From NCBI RefSeq assembly GCF_026242045.1, contig NZ_JAPJDO010000022.1, positions 34,829 to 98,828 on the forward strand: a stretch of DNA of 64,000 nt, in the 5' to 3' direction. The position numbers and the translations under genes were made by a program. Shown here piece by piece: positions 1 to 8,182 of the stretch. The notes under the pieces were generated by a model. That model was not told the DNA's origin and ran no database searches. It worked only from the letters and a program-made list of their open reading frames with translations. Numbering within the stretch: position 1 is the stretch's first letter; each line of letters starts with the position of its first letter. The DNA comes from Mycobacterium pinniadriaticum. Its GTDB lineage: Bacteria > Actinomycetota > Actinomycetes > Mycobacteriales > Mycobacteriaceae.

Positions 1-3000
1 CGGCGCAGACCAGGATCGCCGGCGGATGTCCGGCACTGGAATAGGACAGTTCACCGGTGTCGGGGTCGAGGATCGCGCAGAACGCGGTGGTGGACTGCGC
101 GCCGGGCAGGCGCGAGGCAAACCGGTCCAGACCCGCCAATGTAGCTGCGGGACTGGATCGTTCGAGCAATAGTGCACGGCAGGCGCTGCGCAGCTGCCCC
201 ATGACGGTTGCCGCTGCCAAGTCATGGCCGACGCAGTCGCCGACGACCAGGGCGATGCGCCCGTCGTCCAGAGCAACCACGTCGTACCAATCGCCGCCGA
301 CCTGCAGCGGATGCGACGCGGGTTGGTAACGCACGGCGAAGCCGGACGGTAGGTACGCTGGTCCCAGGATCGAGTGTTGTAGTGCCAGAGCCGTTTCGCG
401 TTGTAGATCTAACTGGTGAACGCGCTGCAGGCCCTGTCCGAGGCGCCCGGCCAGCACCGCCAGCAGCGTCTGGTCTTCGGCGGTGAAGGGCCGCTCTGCG
501 GGCAGGTCGAGCCAGATCACGAGAATGCCGCGCGGGTGTTGAAGGGCGATGCCCGCCGAACCGGCGACCTCGGTGTCCGCGGTCAGCAGGTCGCCGCTGC
601 CGGCGATGGCGGTGATCCGGTCCACGATCGCTTCGGGCAGGGCGATCCAGTGCGCGCTGTCGGTGTCGCCAAAGAGTTCCGGGGTCTCCGACACCGTTGC
701 GACGCCACCGCGGACTGGGAAGACCGCGGCCAGGATGCGGCGGGCCGACCATTGGGAACGCAGCTGTTCGACCGCGGCGCGCAGTGCATCGTCAACGGTA
801 TCCGCTTGTACCAGTTGCTGATTCAACGCGGCCAAGGCGATCTGGCGTTGGCCGCTGTAATGCTCGGCGGTTACGTCGCGAAATGTTCCGACCATGACAC
901 CGCGGCCGGTGTCGGGGTCCTCGGCGTGGGCGATGTTGGCCGAGATCCACACCCGATGGCCGTCACGATGATTCACCGGAACGGTGTAGCTACCGTGCGG
1001 GTGATCGGGGATGCCGGCGAACGCGTCGACGATCTGCTGGTGGGCCTCGGGCTGGGTTTCGGGGTCCGGCCACCAGGGATGCTCGGGGGCATAAGGCAGA
1101 TCCTCCGGGCCGAAGCCGAGGATGTCGGTGAACGCGTTGTTGATCTCGATGACGGCGCCGACTTCGTCGCAGATGAAGAACGCTTCCTGCAACGATTCGA
1201 CCAGGGCTTGGCGCCACCGGGTGTGGTGGCTGCGAAGCCGGGCCAGTTCGACGTTCGCCCGTACCCGCGCCAGCAGATCCGCGGCGGCGAACGGTTTCAC
1301 CAGGTAGTCGTCGGCGCCGGCGCGCAACCCCTCGATCGAGGCCTCCTGGCCGGCCCGGGCCGACAGCAGCAGCACCGGAACACCGACGGTGCGCGGATCC
1401 ATGCGCAGGGCCGCCACCAGAGCCAGACCGTTGAGTCGGGGCATCATCACGTCGCTGACCACCAGATCGGGCGGATCGGCGCGGATCCGGTCCAGCGCGT
1501 GTTGGCCATCGGCTACCGCGTCGACCTGGTAGCCGGCGCCACGGAGCAGTCGGAGCAGGTATTGGCGCATGTCGGCGTTGTCGTCGGCGACGAGCACGCG
1601 GATCACGGCGGTGGTCGACGGCGGCAAGTCCGACACCTCGGACATGGCGTCGGGATCGTCGTCGGGCAGCCAGCGCAGCGCTTCGGCCACAAAGGGTTCG
1701 GCGATACCCGAGGGCGTGCGATTCGTTCCCGGTTTGGTGAGCGCGTCGGCGGGCAGGTGGGCGGTACCCAGCGGCAGCCGGACGCGGAACGTGGTGCCCA
1801 CATCCTCGGTGCTCTCGGCGGTGATCGTGCCGCGGTGCAACGCGACGAGTTCCTTCACCAGGGCCAACCCGATGCCGCTGCCCTCGGTCGAACGAGAGCG
1901 GGCACTCTCGATCCGGTGGAACCGCTCGAACAACCTGGGCATCTCGGCGGCGGAGATGCCGACGCCGGTGTCGGCGACGGTCACCACCGCCTCGTCAGTG
2001 CCGCGGGCCACCCGCACCGTGATCGTGCCCTCGAAGGTGTACTTCAGCGCATTGGACAGCAGGTTGAGGACCACCTTCTCCCACATGTCGTGGTCCAGGT
2101 ACACCGGCTCGTCCAGGTGTTCGCAGTCCACGATCAGCGCCAGCCCCGCGCGGTCGACCGCCGAGCGGAAAACGCTGGCCAATTCCGCGGTGACGCCGGC
2201 CAGATCGACCGGCGCGTAATGGGCCTGCACCCGGTTGGCCTCGATGCGGGAGAAGTCCAGCAACGTGTTGACCAGCTTGGCCAGGCGCAACCCGTTTCGC
2301 TCGATCACGTCCAGTTCCTTCTGGGCGCGTTCGTCCAATGCGGGTGCGCGGGTACGCAGCTCGTTCACCGGACCCAGGATCAGGCTGATCGGCGTGCGGA
2401 ACTCGTGGCTGATGTTGGAGAAGAACGTGGTCTTGGCCCGGTCCAGTTCGGCGAGTTCCTCGACCCGGCGCTGCTGGTCGCGGAAGCTGCGGGCGTTGGA
2501 GATCCCGGTCGCGATGTGGCCGGCCACCAGGGCGACAAAGGCGCGATAGTCGTCGTCGAACGGGCGAAAGCGGTTCAGGGCGGCGACCAGAAAGCCGGAC
2601 GGCTTGCCGCTCTGCGCCAGCAGGGGTGCTACCAGCGCTTGGCGGGGTGGGTACTGCCATCGGCCGGTCGGCAGGTCCGCGAAGGGGGCGCTGGCGAGGC
2701 CGATCAGCACCGACTTACCTTGGGCCGCTTCGTCGGCGGGCCAGACCGCCGAGGTATCGGCGGGCAGCATCACCGGGGCGGCCGGGTGGCCGGCCAGGAT
2801 CCCGGTCGATCCGGCCAGGTGCGCAGTCCCGTCGTCGTTGAACAGATAGGTCAGGGTGAACGGCAGGTCGAAGAGATTGCGCTCGAGCTGGTGGGCGGCG
2901 AAGGCCAACATCTCCGGTTCGGTGCGCACCGATGACGGATCGGAGCCCAGGTCGCGCAGCGTGGCCATCCGGCGCTCGCCGATCACCCGGTCGGTGTCCT

Positions 3001-3454
3001 CGCTGACGACGCACAGCATGCCGACGACCTGGCCCGTCTCATCGCGCAGCGGACTGTAGGAGAAGGTGTGGTAGGTCTCCTCGGGATAGCCCGACCGTTC
3101 GAGGAACAGCAGCAGTCCCTCGTCCCAGGTGGCCTGGGCGGTGGTCAGCACATGGTCGATGCGGGGGCCGGCGTCATCCCACACCTCGGCCCAGACTTCC
3201 CGGGATGGCCGGCCCAGCGCCCAGGGGTACTTGTCTCCCAGGGTGTCGCGCCGATAGGCGTCGTTGCAGAAGAATGTCAGATCGGGTCCCCACGCCATCC
3301 ACATGGCGAAGCGCGACGACAGCAGGATGCTGACGGCGGTTCGCAGGCTCTGCGGCCAGCTGTCGGGAACCCCCAGCGGGGTCGCCGCCCAGTCCACCCG
3401 GGACAGATCCCGACCGACATGGTCGTCCGGGCCGGAGACCGAGCCAACGTCCAC
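1..3454 (-). CDS. Hybrid sensor histidine kinase / response regulator / PP2C phosphatase (3' end cut by window)
   Basis: This multidomain signalling protein reads leftwards off the window; about 1151 codons are visible. Translation of the minus strand shows, in order: a PAS-like N-terminus (about 1-130), a GAF-like region (about 145-310), a HisKA domain with the HEFRTP box (phospho-His about 350) and a HATPase domain with DTGVGIS and GSGIGLALV boxes. A receiver domain follows (DVMMP, phospho-Asp about 668), then a PAS domain (about 750-880), a second GAF-like region, and the start of a SpoIIE-type PP2C phosphatase (GGDWYDV about 1055, VVGDCVGHD). Such phosphatases normally dephosphorylate STAS anti-anti-sigma factors, so it may feed the STAS/kinase pair at 22.4-23.3 kb (inference). 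The GTG start at 3454 has AAAGGA upstream. The last part of the PP2C domain lies outside the window. Confidence 0.9.
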   Translation of the reverse strand, partial: MDVGSVSGPDDHVGRDLSRVDWAATPLGVPDSWPQSLRTAVSILLSSRFAMWMAWGPDLTFFCNDAYRRDTLGDKYPWALGRPSREVWAEVWDDAGPRIDHVLTTAQATWDEGLLLFLERSGYPEETYHTFSYSPLRDETGQVVGMLCVVSEDTDRVIGERRMATLRDLGSDPSSVRTEPEMLAFAAHQLERNLFDLPFTLTYLFNDDGTAHLAGSTGILAGHPAAPVMLPADTSAVWPADEAAQGKSVLIGLASAPFADLPTGRWQYPPRQALVAPLLAQSGKPSGFLVAALNRFRPFDDDYRAFVALVAGHIATGISNARSFRDQQRRVEELAELDRAKTTFFSNISHEFRTPISLILGPVNELRTRAPALDERAQKELDVIERNGLRLAKLVNTLLDFSRIEANRVQAHYAPVDLAGVTAELASVFRSAVDRAGLALIVDCEHLDEPVYLDHDMWEKVVLNLLSNALKYTFEGTITVRVARGTDEAVVTVADTGVGISAAEMPRLFERFHRIESARSRSTEGSGIGLALVKELVALHRGTITAESTEDVGTTFRVRLPLGTAHLPADALTKPGTNRTPSGIAEPFVAEALRWLPDDDPDAMSEVSDLPPSTTAVIRVLVADDNADMRQYLLRLLRGAGYQVDAVADGQHALDRIRADPPDLVVSDVMMPRLNGLALVAALRMDPRTVGVPVLLLSARAGQEASIEGLRAGADDYLVKPFAAADLLARVRANVELARLRSHHTRWRQALVESLQEAFFICDEVGAVIEINNAFTDILGFGPEDLPYAPEHPWWPDPETQPEAHQQIVDAFAGIPDHPHGSYTVPVNHRDGHRVWISANIAHAEDPDTGRGVMVGTFRDVTAEHYSGQRQIALAALNQQLVQADTVDDALRAAVEQLRSQWSARRILAAVFPVRGGVATVSETPELFGDTDSAHWIALPEAIVDRITAIAGSGDLLTADTEVAGSAGIALQHPRGILVIWLDLPAERPFTAEDQTLLAVLAGRLGQGLQRVHQLDLQRETALALQHSILGPAYLPSGFAVRYQPASHPLQVGGDWYDVVALDDGRIALVVGDCVGHDLAAATVMGQLRSACRALLLERSSPAATLAGLDRFASRLPGAQSTTAFCAILDPDTGELSYSSAGHPPAILVCA

Positions 3455-3558
3455 CGCGCGTCCTTTCGGCTAGATCCGGCGTAGGGCGATCAGCCAACGG
3501 GGTTCACCCTACGACCACTCGGCTAAATCAGGGGCGCAGTCGGCGCGGCGCGGGGAGG

Positions 3559-4146
3559 TCAGACCCCGCGGACCATCACGAAGTCGTGCTCGGTATTCGT
3601 GCCCATCTTGAACGTTTTGGTACCGGCGATCGTGAATCCGTGTTTGGCGTAAAACCGTTGCGCCCGAATGTTCTCCTGGTTCACGCCCAGCCATATGCAG
3701 CGGGCCGCGGCCGCGCCGGCGCGATCGATGGCGGCGGCCAACAACCCCGCCGAGACCCCCGAGCCGTGGCTGTCGGCCAACACGTAGATCTTGGACAGCT
3801 CGACGGCGGGCCGAATGGTGACCGACCGGGCGACGTCGGCGTCGTCACCGATGCCGTCGACGAGGATGGCGTAGCCGACGATTCGGCCATGCTCGCGGGC
3901 TGTCAACACGGTGCGCGATGGGTCTGCCAGGTAGTCGGCGAAGCGCTGCCGCGACAGGTTGGCAGCGATGAAGGCGGTGATCTCACCCGGCGGCGAGGTT
4001 GGTGGGCAGGCGAGCGGGAAGGTGGCGGCGGCGACCTCGGCGAGCTCCTCGATATCGGTATCGGCCGCATCGTCGACCGAGTGAGTTGTCATGGTCTCGC
4101 GCGCCGATGCCGACACGGCGGGGTGGCGTCGCTGCGGTGATGGCAC
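3559..4146 (-). CDS. GNAT-family N-acetyltransferase
   Basis: About 195 residues with the GNAT acetyl-CoA fold: an ELSKIYVL strand, a pyrophosphate-binding loop around SHGSGVSAGLLAAAI, and the C-terminal NQENIRAQRFYAKHGF motif. It would acetylate an amine of an unknown small molecule or protein. The gene sits directly downstream of the carboxyethylornithine synthase-like gene. The stop of that gene overlaps a GTG at 4152 in a GTGA arrangement, while the AAGGA box is best spaced (7 nt) for the GTG at 4146 used here; an ATG at 4092 is a third possibility. The tight coupling suggests the two enzymes act in one pathway, perhaps acetylating the opine-like product (inference). The substrate cannot be told from sequence. 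Confidence 0.8.
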   Translation of the reverse strand: MPSPQRRHPAVSASARETMTTHSVDDAADTDIEELAEVAAATFPLACPPTSPPGEITAFIAANLSRQRFADYLADPSRTVLTAREHGRIVGYAILVDGIGDDADVARSVTIRPAVELSKIYVLADSHGSGVSAGLLAAAIDRAGAAAARCIWLGVNQENIRAQRFYAKHGFTIAGTKTFKMGTNTEHDFVMVRGV

Positions 4147-4148
4147 AG

Positions 4149-5465
4149 TCACTTCCTTGGGTGCACGTCGGTTACATCGTGATTATCGCGCTCTGGTGCG
4201 TTGTCACCTTGGCGGTCCACCCGCAGGTAGCCAGTAGGGCCACAGCCATGATCAGCTGAAGTCGACTTCGCCCAAGGATTTTGACGTGAGCGCGGCAACC
4301 GGTCGTCGCGAACAGGATGCGGATAGGACCTGTCGCGGTGCTGGACCGCCAGGATTTTCGGATTCAGGATGACACCGTCGCCGATCTCGACGGCCCGAGA
4401 GATCGTCGGGCTCATGTTCCACCCCGCCGGCCCTGCCAAAATCGCTTCGATGTGTGGTAACAGCGCCTCGCTGATCTCCCATGTCGCCGAGTTCCACAAC
4501 AAGGACGGGCTGTGGTCGACGGCGTAATAGTACACGCCATCGGTCACCTCGATGATGGGGTGGGCGAAGGATGTCGGGTGCGCCCAGCTGAAGCCCATGC
4601 CCGCGTCACACGAGACGTCGACGATCAGGCTGCCCGCGGCGAAGGCGGCCAGTTCCGACTCGGTGACGAAGATCAGCGGCGCGCTGGGGTCCTGCAGCAC
4701 GCAGTTGACGACGATGTCGCTGTCCGCGAGGAATCGGGCTACTGGGATCGGGGTGTCTGCTGCGTCGGCCCAGATTCGGTCGGGCGTGTCCGGGTGGTGG
4801 CCCATCTGGACCATCTGGGTGGAGTGGATCGGCGAACCGACGGCGGCGACGTCACGGTTGGTCAGTACCCGCACATCGTCGACGCCGTGGGCGTTCAAGG
4901 CGGTGACGGCGCCGCGGGCGGTCGCGCCGAATCCGATGACGGTGGCCTGCAGGCGACGCCCATAGCTGCCGGTCAGCCCGACCAGCTGCATGGCGTGCAA
5001 CACCGAGCAGTAGCCCGCGAGCTCATTGTTCTTGTGAAAGACGTGCAACTCGAACCCGCCGTCGGGCCGCCAGTGATTCATCGCCTCGAAGGCGATCAGC
5101 GTCAGCTGCCGATCAATGGCGACCTGTGTCAGCGCAACATCCTGCACACAGTGCGGCCAGCCCAGTACGACTTGTCGCTCACGTACTTCGGTGAGGTCTT
5201 GGGCCTGGACTTTGGGCACGAGAATGACGTCACAATCGGCGATGAGCTGCTCGCGGGTGCCGATGCCACCAACGAGTTGGCCCAGCGCTTCGTCGGTGGA
5301 GCTGAAGTCCGAGCCGTAGCCGTGTTCGAGGAATATCCGCGATCGGACCGCAGGATCGATCCTGCCCAGATGCGCCGGATGAATGGGTAATCTCCGCTCG
5401 TTCTCCTTGCCCGAACGGGCAAAGACTCCCAGCGAAAGCTGTTGTGTATCAACAATTCGGGACAT
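4149..5465 (-). CDS. N5-(carboxyethyl)ornithine synthase-like enzyme (AlaDH/PNT superfamily)
   Basis: 438 residues. The N-terminal part (KENERRLPIHPAH) and the NAD(P)-binding region (VIGFGATARGAVTALNAHG, about residue 172-190) match the alanine dehydrogenase/transhydrogenase superfamily, specifically the branch containing N5-(1-carboxyethyl)ornithine synthase. That enzyme reductively condenses pyruvate with the side-chain amine of ornithine or lysine. Conserved core sequence seems to end near GDGVILNPKILAVQ (about residue 375). The final 60 or so residues are charged and low in hydrophobics, unlike the core, and may result from a frameshift or loss of the original stop. It starts at ATG 5465, two bases after the stop of a 38-codon ORF, and overlaps the GNAT gene downstream. 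Family assignment is fairly secure; the exact substrate is not. Confidence 0.75.
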   Translation of the reverse strand: MSRIVDTQQLSLGVFARSGKENERRLPIHPAHLGRIDPAVRSRIFLEHGYGSDFSSTDEALGQLVGGIGTREQLIADCDVILVPKVQAQDLTEVRERQVVLGWPHCVQDVALTQVAIDRQLTLIAFEAMNHWRPDGGFELHVFHKNNELAGYCSVLHAMQLVGLTGSYGRRLQATVIGFGATARGAVTALNAHGVDDVRVLTNRDVAAVGSPIHSTQMVQMGHHPDTPDRIWADAADTPIPVARFLADSDIVVNCVLQDPSAPLIFVTESELAAFAAGSLIVDVSCDAGMGFSWAHPTSFAHPIIEVTDGVYYYAVDHSPSLLWNSATWEISEALLPHIEAILAGPAGWNMSPTISRAVEIGDGVILNPKILAVQHRDRSYPHPVRDDRLPRSRQNPWAKSTSADHGCGPTGYLRVDRQGDNAPERDNHDVTDVHPRK

Positions 5466-5467
5466 GG

Positions 5468-5584
5468 TCAGGCCCGGGTGCGCGAGCCCGCAGCTGCTGG
5501 TTCGCCGAGTTGGGCGGCACGCGTCTCGCTCTGTTGCATTCCGGGCGTTTTGGTCGTGGTTCGGTTGAGCGTGGTGTCAGACAT
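5468..5584 (-). CDS. Small ORF (38 aa) upstream of the carboxyethylornithine synthase-like gene
   Basis: A short reading frame, beginning MSDTTLNRTTTKTPG, starts at ATG 5584 with AAGGG six bases upstream. It stops two bases before the start of the next gene (TGA-CC-ATG). Composition is hydrophilic with many Thr, Ala and Arg residues; no signal peptide, Cys pair or known motif is seen. It may be a real small protein, a leader peptide coupling translation into the enzyme gene, or chance. No family is recognised. Confidence 0.4.
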   Translation of the reverse strand: MSDTTLNRTTTKTPGMQQSETRAAQLGEPAAAGSRTRA

Positions 5585-5631
5585 GGGTGGCCCTTGATCG
5601 TGGGGCCGTGGTGGTCCCGATGTCCCGAACC

Positions 5632-6021
5632 CTACGCTCCGATGTCCGGGTGGGTGGCGGGCCTGGCCTCGCACCAGTTTGAGAGCCATTGGAAAACAAG
5701 GTCATTCGCATGACGTGGGCGATAGTCAAGTTCAATGACGAGATTTGGCGTACTGTCGAGGGTATCGGGCAGCTCGGTTGCGAGCGAACATGTTCGACAG
5801 AGTAGGGAATCCATGGTTCCGCCGACACCGACCCGCACGTCGTATCGTCGCCGTTTCGATCTGATCAGCACACCATCGGGCGTCACCGCAAACTCGGAGA
5901 CAAAGCTGCGAGCGAACTGGCCGTAGCGCCCAGCCTCACCAACCACACTCGCGCGCCCGGTCGTCGTGTCTTGGGAGCGGACAAGCTCGATCACCGTGAT
6001 CCTGCCGACGTTCGTCGGCAT
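5632..6021 (-). CDS. Hypothetical protein
   Basis: 129 codons with no recognised family. The protein mixes beta-prone stretches (ITVIELV, SEFAVTPDGVLIRSKRRRYDVRV) with one CxxC pair (LLCRTCS, near residue 77-80) and ends in WLSNWCEARPA. The local DNA is less GC-rich than the neighbouring backbone, which fits an accessory gene. It lies back to back with the plus-strand 65-aa gene, with only 17 bases between starts. No strong ribosome binding site precedes ATG 6021, so translation could begin further in. Moderate doubt that it is expressed. Confidence 0.45.
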   Translation of the reverse strand: MPTNVGRITVIELVRSQDTTTGRASVVGEAGRYGQFARSFVSEFAVTPDGVLIRSKRRRYDVRVGVGGTMDSLLCRTCSLATELPDTLDSTPNLVIELDYRPRHANDLVFQWLSNWCEARPATHPDIGA

Positions 6022-6038
6022 ACCTGGAGGTTTGAACC

Positions 6039-6236
6039 ATGACCGTTACCGTGAGGTTGCCCGATGGCGGAAGCGTGCAGTACATGCGTTTCGGTGACGC
6101 CTATGTCAAGCACAATGATGGCACGCTCGACGTCGTGAGAATTGGCGTGAAAGGGCAGCACAGATACGTCTCCGGGCAGTGGACCGAGGTCGAAGGCGAT
6201 GAAAAGGGATGGAAGAAGCGCCGACTGTGGGGTTGA
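6039..6236 (+). CDS. Small hypothetical protein (65 aa)
   Basis: The ATG at 6039 is preceded by GGAGG at a nine-base spacing, one of the better ribosome binding sites in this region. The product is a compact beta-rich protein (VTVRLPDGGSVQYMRFGDAYV ... VVRIGVKGQHRYVSGQW) with a basic C-terminus (GWKKRRLWG). No domain is recognised, and there is no signal peptide or membrane segment. It stands alone between the minus-strand hypothetical gene and the antiporter gene. Confidence 0.6.
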   Translation: MTVTVRLPDGGSVQYMRFGDAYVKHNDGTLDVVRIGVKGQHRYVSGQWTEVEGDEKGWKKRRLWG

Positions 6237-6441
6237 CCAGAAGCACCGTGAACAGCTCCTCGCGGTAGCAGTCCCAGAACACCCGACCGCCGACGGTGGA
6301 ATGGGCGGGTAGCCCAAGCCTGGCCCCGCGCGGTTGCCCGGGACCCGCCGATACGGCATGTTTACGGGTGGTGTGCCGGGAAGTCTGGTCGGCAGTCGCG
6401 CTGAGTGGCGCCGACTCGGATGGGGATGTGGAGACTCCGGA

Positions 6442-7659
6442 GTGGCGCTAGTCCTGGCATTTGGCGCGGTCCTGCTGCTCAGTGTGTCGCTGTCCGGCGT
6501 CGCGGCCAGGACCGTGCTGTCCACCGCGCTGATGTTCCTGCTGGCCGGTGCGTTGATCGGACCCGGTGGGTTCGACATCGTCGACCTCGGCCCGGAACAC
6601 GCCATGGTCGCCCAGCTGGCCGACATCGCGCTGTTCACCGTGTTGTTCACCGACGGACAGCGCGCCAACATGCGTGCGCTGCGTGAGAACTGGACCTTGT
6701 CCGGGCGTGCGCTCGGGCTGGGGATGCCGTTGACGATGGTCGGCATCGCGGTTCCCGCCCATTTCCTGGCCGGGCTGGATTGGCCCACCGCTTTCCTCCT
6801 CGGTGCCGTCCTGTCGCCGACCGACCCGGTGTTCGCCGCCGCGCTGGTCGGCCGTTCGGATATCCCGCTGCGTCTGCGCCGGCTGCTCAATGTCGAATCC
6901 GGGCTCAACGACGGTCTGGCCCTGCCGTTCGTGCTGATCTTCCTCGCCACGGCCAAGCACGAGAGCTCGCACTGGACTCAGGTGCTCGGCGAACTGCTGC
7001 TGGGGCTGGTGCTCGGTTTCGCGGTCGCCGCGCTGGTGGCGCTGGCCTGGCGCAGCAAGATACTCACCGCCGAGCCACGGCTACAGCCGCTGGGGCCGGT
7101 GGCCATCGCGATCGTCGTGTACGCCTGCTGCCATCTGACCCATGCCAACCCCTATCTCGCCGCGTTCGCGGCGGGCTCGACCCTGGCGACGCTGGACCCG
7201 GTCGTGGCGGAACGATTCGAGCCGTTCGGCGACCTGCTGGCCGAGCTCACCAAGTTCGCCGCGCTCCTGGTGTTCGGTGCGCTGATCACCCCCGACCGGC
7301 TCTCGCACCTGGGCTGGCAGGGCTGGCTGCTGGCGATCCTCGCCATTGTCGTCGTGCGCCCGGTGTCGCTGCTGGTGTCACTGGTGCGCACCCAGATGCC
7401 GCGCCGGGAGCGGCTCACCGCGGCGTGGTTCGGACCCAAGGGATTTGCCTCGGTGGTCTACGGCCTGCTGGTATTGCAGTCCGGCATTCCCGACAATCGC
7501 CTGGTCTTCGACCTCGTCGCCGTCACCATCGCGCTGTCGATCGTGCTGCATTCGTCGACCGACGTCCCGGTGGCCCGGATGCTGCGTGTGGAGCCGCCCG
7601 ACAACCTGCCCACCGGCCAACCCGACCCCGGCCAAGCCGTGGGCAACCAACACACATGA
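6442..7659 (+). CDS. Cation:proton antiporter (CPA1/NhaP-like)
   Basis: About 405 residues of mostly hydrophobic sequence, predicted to cross the membrane about 10-12 times. SPTDPVFAAALVG followed by NVESGLNDGLALPFV is the hallmark of CPA1 Na+(K+)/H+ exchangers; the Asp residues carry the transported ion. Start chosen at GTG 6442, where the first helix begins (VALVLAFGAVLLL) and GGAG lies upstream; the frame is open further back but the extra residues look non-coding. The tail ends with a short hydrophilic segment rich in Pro. It is followed by a CBS-domain protein and a second ion-transporter gene on the same strand, suggesting a joint role in cation or pH balance. Confidence 0.85.
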   Translation: MALVLAFGAVLLLSVSLSGVAARTVLSTALMFLLAGALIGPGGFDIVDLGPEHAMVAQLADIALFTVLFTDGQRANMRALRENWTLSGRALGLGMPLTMVGIAVPAHFLAGLDWPTAFLLGAVLSPTDPVFAAALVGRSDIPLRLRRLLNVESGLNDGLALPFVLIFLATAKHESSHWTQVLGELLLGLVLGFAVAALVALAWRSKILTAEPRLQPLGPVAIAIVVYACCHLTHANPYLAAFAAGSTLATLDPVVAERFEPFGDLLAELTKFAALLVFGALITPDRLSHLGWQGWLLAILAIVVVRPVSLLVSLVRTQMPRRERLTAAWFGPKGFASVVYGLLVLQSGIPDNRLVFDLVAVTIALSIVLHSSTDVPVARMLRVEPPDNLPTGQPDPGQAVGNQHT

Positions 7660-7707
7660 CCGGAGAATGCGTGACTGACCATCCCACGCCGACGCGAGAC
7701 GTACTGT

Positions 7708-8157
7708 TTGAGGGTGCGCGCAGAGCAGATTGCCGAACAATTCCCCGTCGTCGCATTGGATTCCGGTGCCCTGGATGCCGTGCGGCTGATGGCCGAGCAG
7801 CGGTTGCCCGGGTTGGTGGTCACCGATCCGCAGGGGCGGCCGTTGACCATCCTGCCGGCGTGGCAGGTGGTGCGGCTGTTGGTCCCCGCCTACATCCAGG
7901 ACGATCCGTCGCTGGCGGGGGTGCTGGGCGAGCAGGCGGCCGACCGGGTCGCCGACAAGCTGGGTGGCAGGTCGGTCGAACAGGTGCTGCCGAAATCACC
8001 GCCGCCGATGCAGACGGTCAACGTCGACGACACGATCGTCGAGGTGGCTGCGATCATGGCGCGCGAACACTCCCCGCTGGTCGCGGTGGTGGCCGACAAA
8101 CAGCTCGTCGGCGTGATCACCGCCTCCCGGCTGCTGGAAGTGGCGTTGCAGGTTTGA
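7708..8157 (+). CDS. CBS-domain protein
   Basis: About 149 residues containing two CBS motifs. The first runs from the N-terminus through DAVRLMAEQRLPGLVVTDPQGRPLTILPAWQVVRLL in outline (residues 20-55); the second covers VNVDDTIVEVAAIMAREHSPLVAVV and ends GVITASRLL. Paired CBS motifs form a Bateman module that usually binds adenine nucleotides and gates a partner. Lying between two transporter genes, it is a likely cytoplasmic regulator of one of them (inference). The start is uncertain: TTG 7708 or GTG 7714, with GAGG too close to the latter. An in-phase coupling from the antiporter gene is also possible. Confidence 0.75.
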   Translation: MRVRAEQIAEQFPVVALDSGALDAVRLMAEQRLPGLVVTDPQGRPLTILPAWQVVRLLVPAYIQDDPSLAGVLGEQAADRVADKLGGRSVEQVLPKSPPPMQTVNVDDTIVEVAAIMAREHSPLVAVVADKQLVGVITASRLLEVALQV

Positions 8158-8182
8158 TGACGCTGCGGGGGGCGCGGTAATC

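Noticed and set aside
416..2935. Very long plus-strand open frame (over 800 codons)
   Set aside because: It is antisense to the hybrid sensor kinase, whose minus-strand translation shows complete HisKA, HATPase, receiver and PP2C motifs. Its composition (His/Arg/Gly-rich) is typical of an antisense frame in GC-rich DNA.
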